Below are positions 62,480 to 64,000 of a DNA stretch of 64,000 nucleotides, in pieces (positions within the stretch are counted from its first letter, which is position 1; each line of letters opens with the position of its first letter). A program made the translations under genes and the position numbers. The notes beneath the pieces were generated by a model that searched no databases, was not told where the DNA came from, and saw only the letters and a program-made list of their open reading frames with translations. Source of the DNA: Cichorium intybus (lineage: Eukaryota > Streptophyta > Magnoliopsida > Asterales > Asteraceae); assembly GCA_023525715.1 (NCBI GenBank), contig CM042010.1:157265907-157329906 (forward strand). The letters run 5' to 3'.

Positions 62480-62922
62480 ATGACAAAGCTTAGATTGTTT
62501 ACACTAGCACTTGTGGCTCTTCTCATACTTTGCAAAGGTTTTTTATTATTTTCTTTTATATTATTGTTATAGTTTTGTTTTATTTCATGTGACTTATAAC
62601 CGATGATTCATATGATACGACTATATTCAAAAATGAAAAAAAAAAAAAGATGACATAAATATTTGGACTTAGTTTAATTTGTTTATATGATTATCATATC
62701 TCTATAAAACCTATAACCTTTTTTCCAGATACAAATATGAAGGTTGTGGGAGGGAGCTGGGTCGATAGATGTTGTCATAATGATTACGTTGGAGTATGTA
62801 GACCGGGCACAGAGGACGATCAAAAATGTGCCGATTCATGTAAAAAGTATTGCACGGATCATGAAACATCAGGAAAATGTGTTGATACATATGTTTGTCG
62901 TTGCATCGAATGCATTTATTAA
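62480..62922 (+). CDS. Secreted cysteine-rich (defensin-like) peptide precursor
   Basis: Exon 1 (62480-62537) encodes MTKLRLFTLALVALLILCK, a clear signal peptide. Exon 2 (62729-62922) encodes the mature peptide, with phase-1 joining through a shared Gly/Asp codon. This two-exon layout is typical of plant defensin-like and related secreted peptides. The precursor is 83 residues. The mature part has ten cysteines, starting with a CC pair (DRCCHNDY) and ending CRCIEC; the middle has CADSCKKYC. The order is not the textbook eight-cysteine defensin pattern. A gamma-core-like GKCVDTYVC is visible. Role could be antimicrobial or in cell-cell signalling; neither is shown by sequence. An upstream TATA box and an AATAAA near 63032 support a real gene. 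Confidence 0.8.
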
Positions 62923-63029
62923 CTACTTATTTAAGATTTAAAAATTTATTAATAAATTGGTTTTATTTCAAGAAGGAAAAGGGTTATTTATAATTTATTA
63001 TGAATATATTGTAATCTCATATGATTTCG

Positions 63030-63036
63030 CATAATA
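63030..63036 (+). terminator. Possible polyadenylation signal of the cysteine-rich gene
   Basis: AATAAA lies about 110 bp after the stop codon at 62922, a normal plant 3' UTR distance. Confidence 0.4.
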
Positions 63037-64000
63037 AAGTAAAATAATCATGCTTGCTGGAAGTTGTTTATCTATACATTTGTCAATCACGATACTTAAA
63101 GCTTCAACCAATTTATTGATTGAAACATTTCAAAGAGAACTGAAAATGCTATATCATAAGTCTTTACTACTTTATGTATGCTCACTTGTGAGTGTTAGAG
63201 GTCATTTGTTTACAAGAAACAGTGTAATGTGATATACTTTTATCAAATAAACTAATACAAAATGTTAGTATGTCACATAATATGTGTATTTATATGTTTG
63301 AGATACATACACACAAAATAATTAAATAAATGAAGGCAGAGAAAGAGCTTATTTATTGAAAAAAATAATACGTAATTATATAATAAAAACTAAAATGAGA
63401 AAAGACAAACTTTTGGGTAAAATTATTATTCAATAGACGGTTAATATAGGATGCACGATGACGAGAGCCTCATAGACTAAGCGTGTAATTTTTGCCGGCG
63501 AAAATGACCATCAATGTAAAAATTTCAACCCTTTTATCTAAAATACAAAACATTTCAAACTATAGAAACCAAAAATATAATTCATTTATTTTTGAAAAAG
63601 CATTTCAAAACTTTTTGTTTTGATTTTGGAGGATTATAAAGAAAAGGGACTTGATAGAGCTGTTGTTGCTATTGTTGAAAATGAGTAAATAAAATCTTTA
63701 GTCTTAAGTTGCAAGAATTATATATTTGATCCTTGTAGAAATAAGTGAATTATATTTTTGCTCCATGTAATTTGCAATATTGTGTACTTTAGGCCCAGAT
63801 TTTAGAAGTTTACAAGTAGACTATGGCCTCTGTGGTTTCCATTATTCTGCATTTTAGATACAAATTTTGAATAATTACATGGATAGCCACTATAAATCGA
63901 GAAAAAAAATACACGCTTATTCCATGAGGTTCTCACCATCGACCTTCTGTTAAGTGTCTCTTAACATGAGCACATGACAATAAACCCAACGTACTACAGA
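63037..64000. other. AT-rich spacer to the right edge
   Basis: No supported gene, repeat array or element end was recognised. Confidence 0.4.

Overview
This is nuclear DNA of a flowering plant: AT-rich, with spliced genes (GT-AG introns), long (TA)n arrays and several classes of plant transposon nested in one another. The protein types point to a eudicot. Asteraceae is my guess from general sequence character, not a proven assignment. All exon borders were read by eye from reading frame and splice signals.

Host genes, left to right: (1) the first coding exon of a BEACH-domain (SPIRRIG-like) gene on the minus strand, running off the left edge; (2) a 15-exon JmjC/cupin-8 Fe(II)/2-oxoglutarate oxygenase (JMJ31-like, 12789-16303, +), 481 aa; (3) a 4-exon LIFEGUARD/BAX-inhibitor-1-like membrane protein (23640-24711, +), 243 aa; (4) a 6-exon VAN3-binding/FORKED-like protein with a C-terminal PH domain (27969-32688, -), 477 aa; (5) a 2-exon isopenicillin-N-synthase-type 2OG-Fe(II) oxygenase (56604-58060, -), 417 aa; (6) a short 2-exon secreted cysteine-rich (defensin-like) gene (62480-62922, +), 83 aa with ten cysteines. 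They look like independent genes; nothing suggests that they act in one pathway.

Most of the rest is transposon. 1.2-3.1 kb: compound (TA)n arrays, a microsatellite-inserted MITE and a frameshifted FAR1/MULE pseudogene. 3.8-11.0 kb: a decayed minus-strand Helitron PIF1-like helicase split by a young Ty1/copia element (6055-10798) with 209-bp LTRs, a CAATT target duplication, a methionine-tRNA-type primer site and a polypurine tract. 19.0-23.3 kb: a plus-strand Helitron with a 3' hairpin and CTAG end, carrying a probable 3.1-kb solo LTR and an 11-copy minisatellite. 26.3-27.6 kb: a TTA-flanked Harbinger-like element. 33.9-34.6 kb: a hAT element with a perfect 8-bp duplication. 39.8-45.7 kb: two giant foldback MULE-like elements that share outer arms but have unrelated inner palindromes, followed by a Pack-MULE carrying part of a CDKF-type kinase gene. 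48.2-53.2 kb: a same-strand cluster of Helitron copies plus a foldback element. 53.2-55.1 kb: a PIF/Harbinger element with a broken transposase. 59.3-60.8 kb: a second microsatellite-inserted element. 62.0-62.3 kb: a small Tourist-like MITE just upstream of the cysteine-rich gene.

The most unusual items are the modular palindromes at 40-44 kb, the kinase-carrying Pack-MULE, the copia element without a recognisable Gag core and with one in-frame stop, the MITE family that sits inside (TA)n arrays, and the ten-cysteine secreted peptide.
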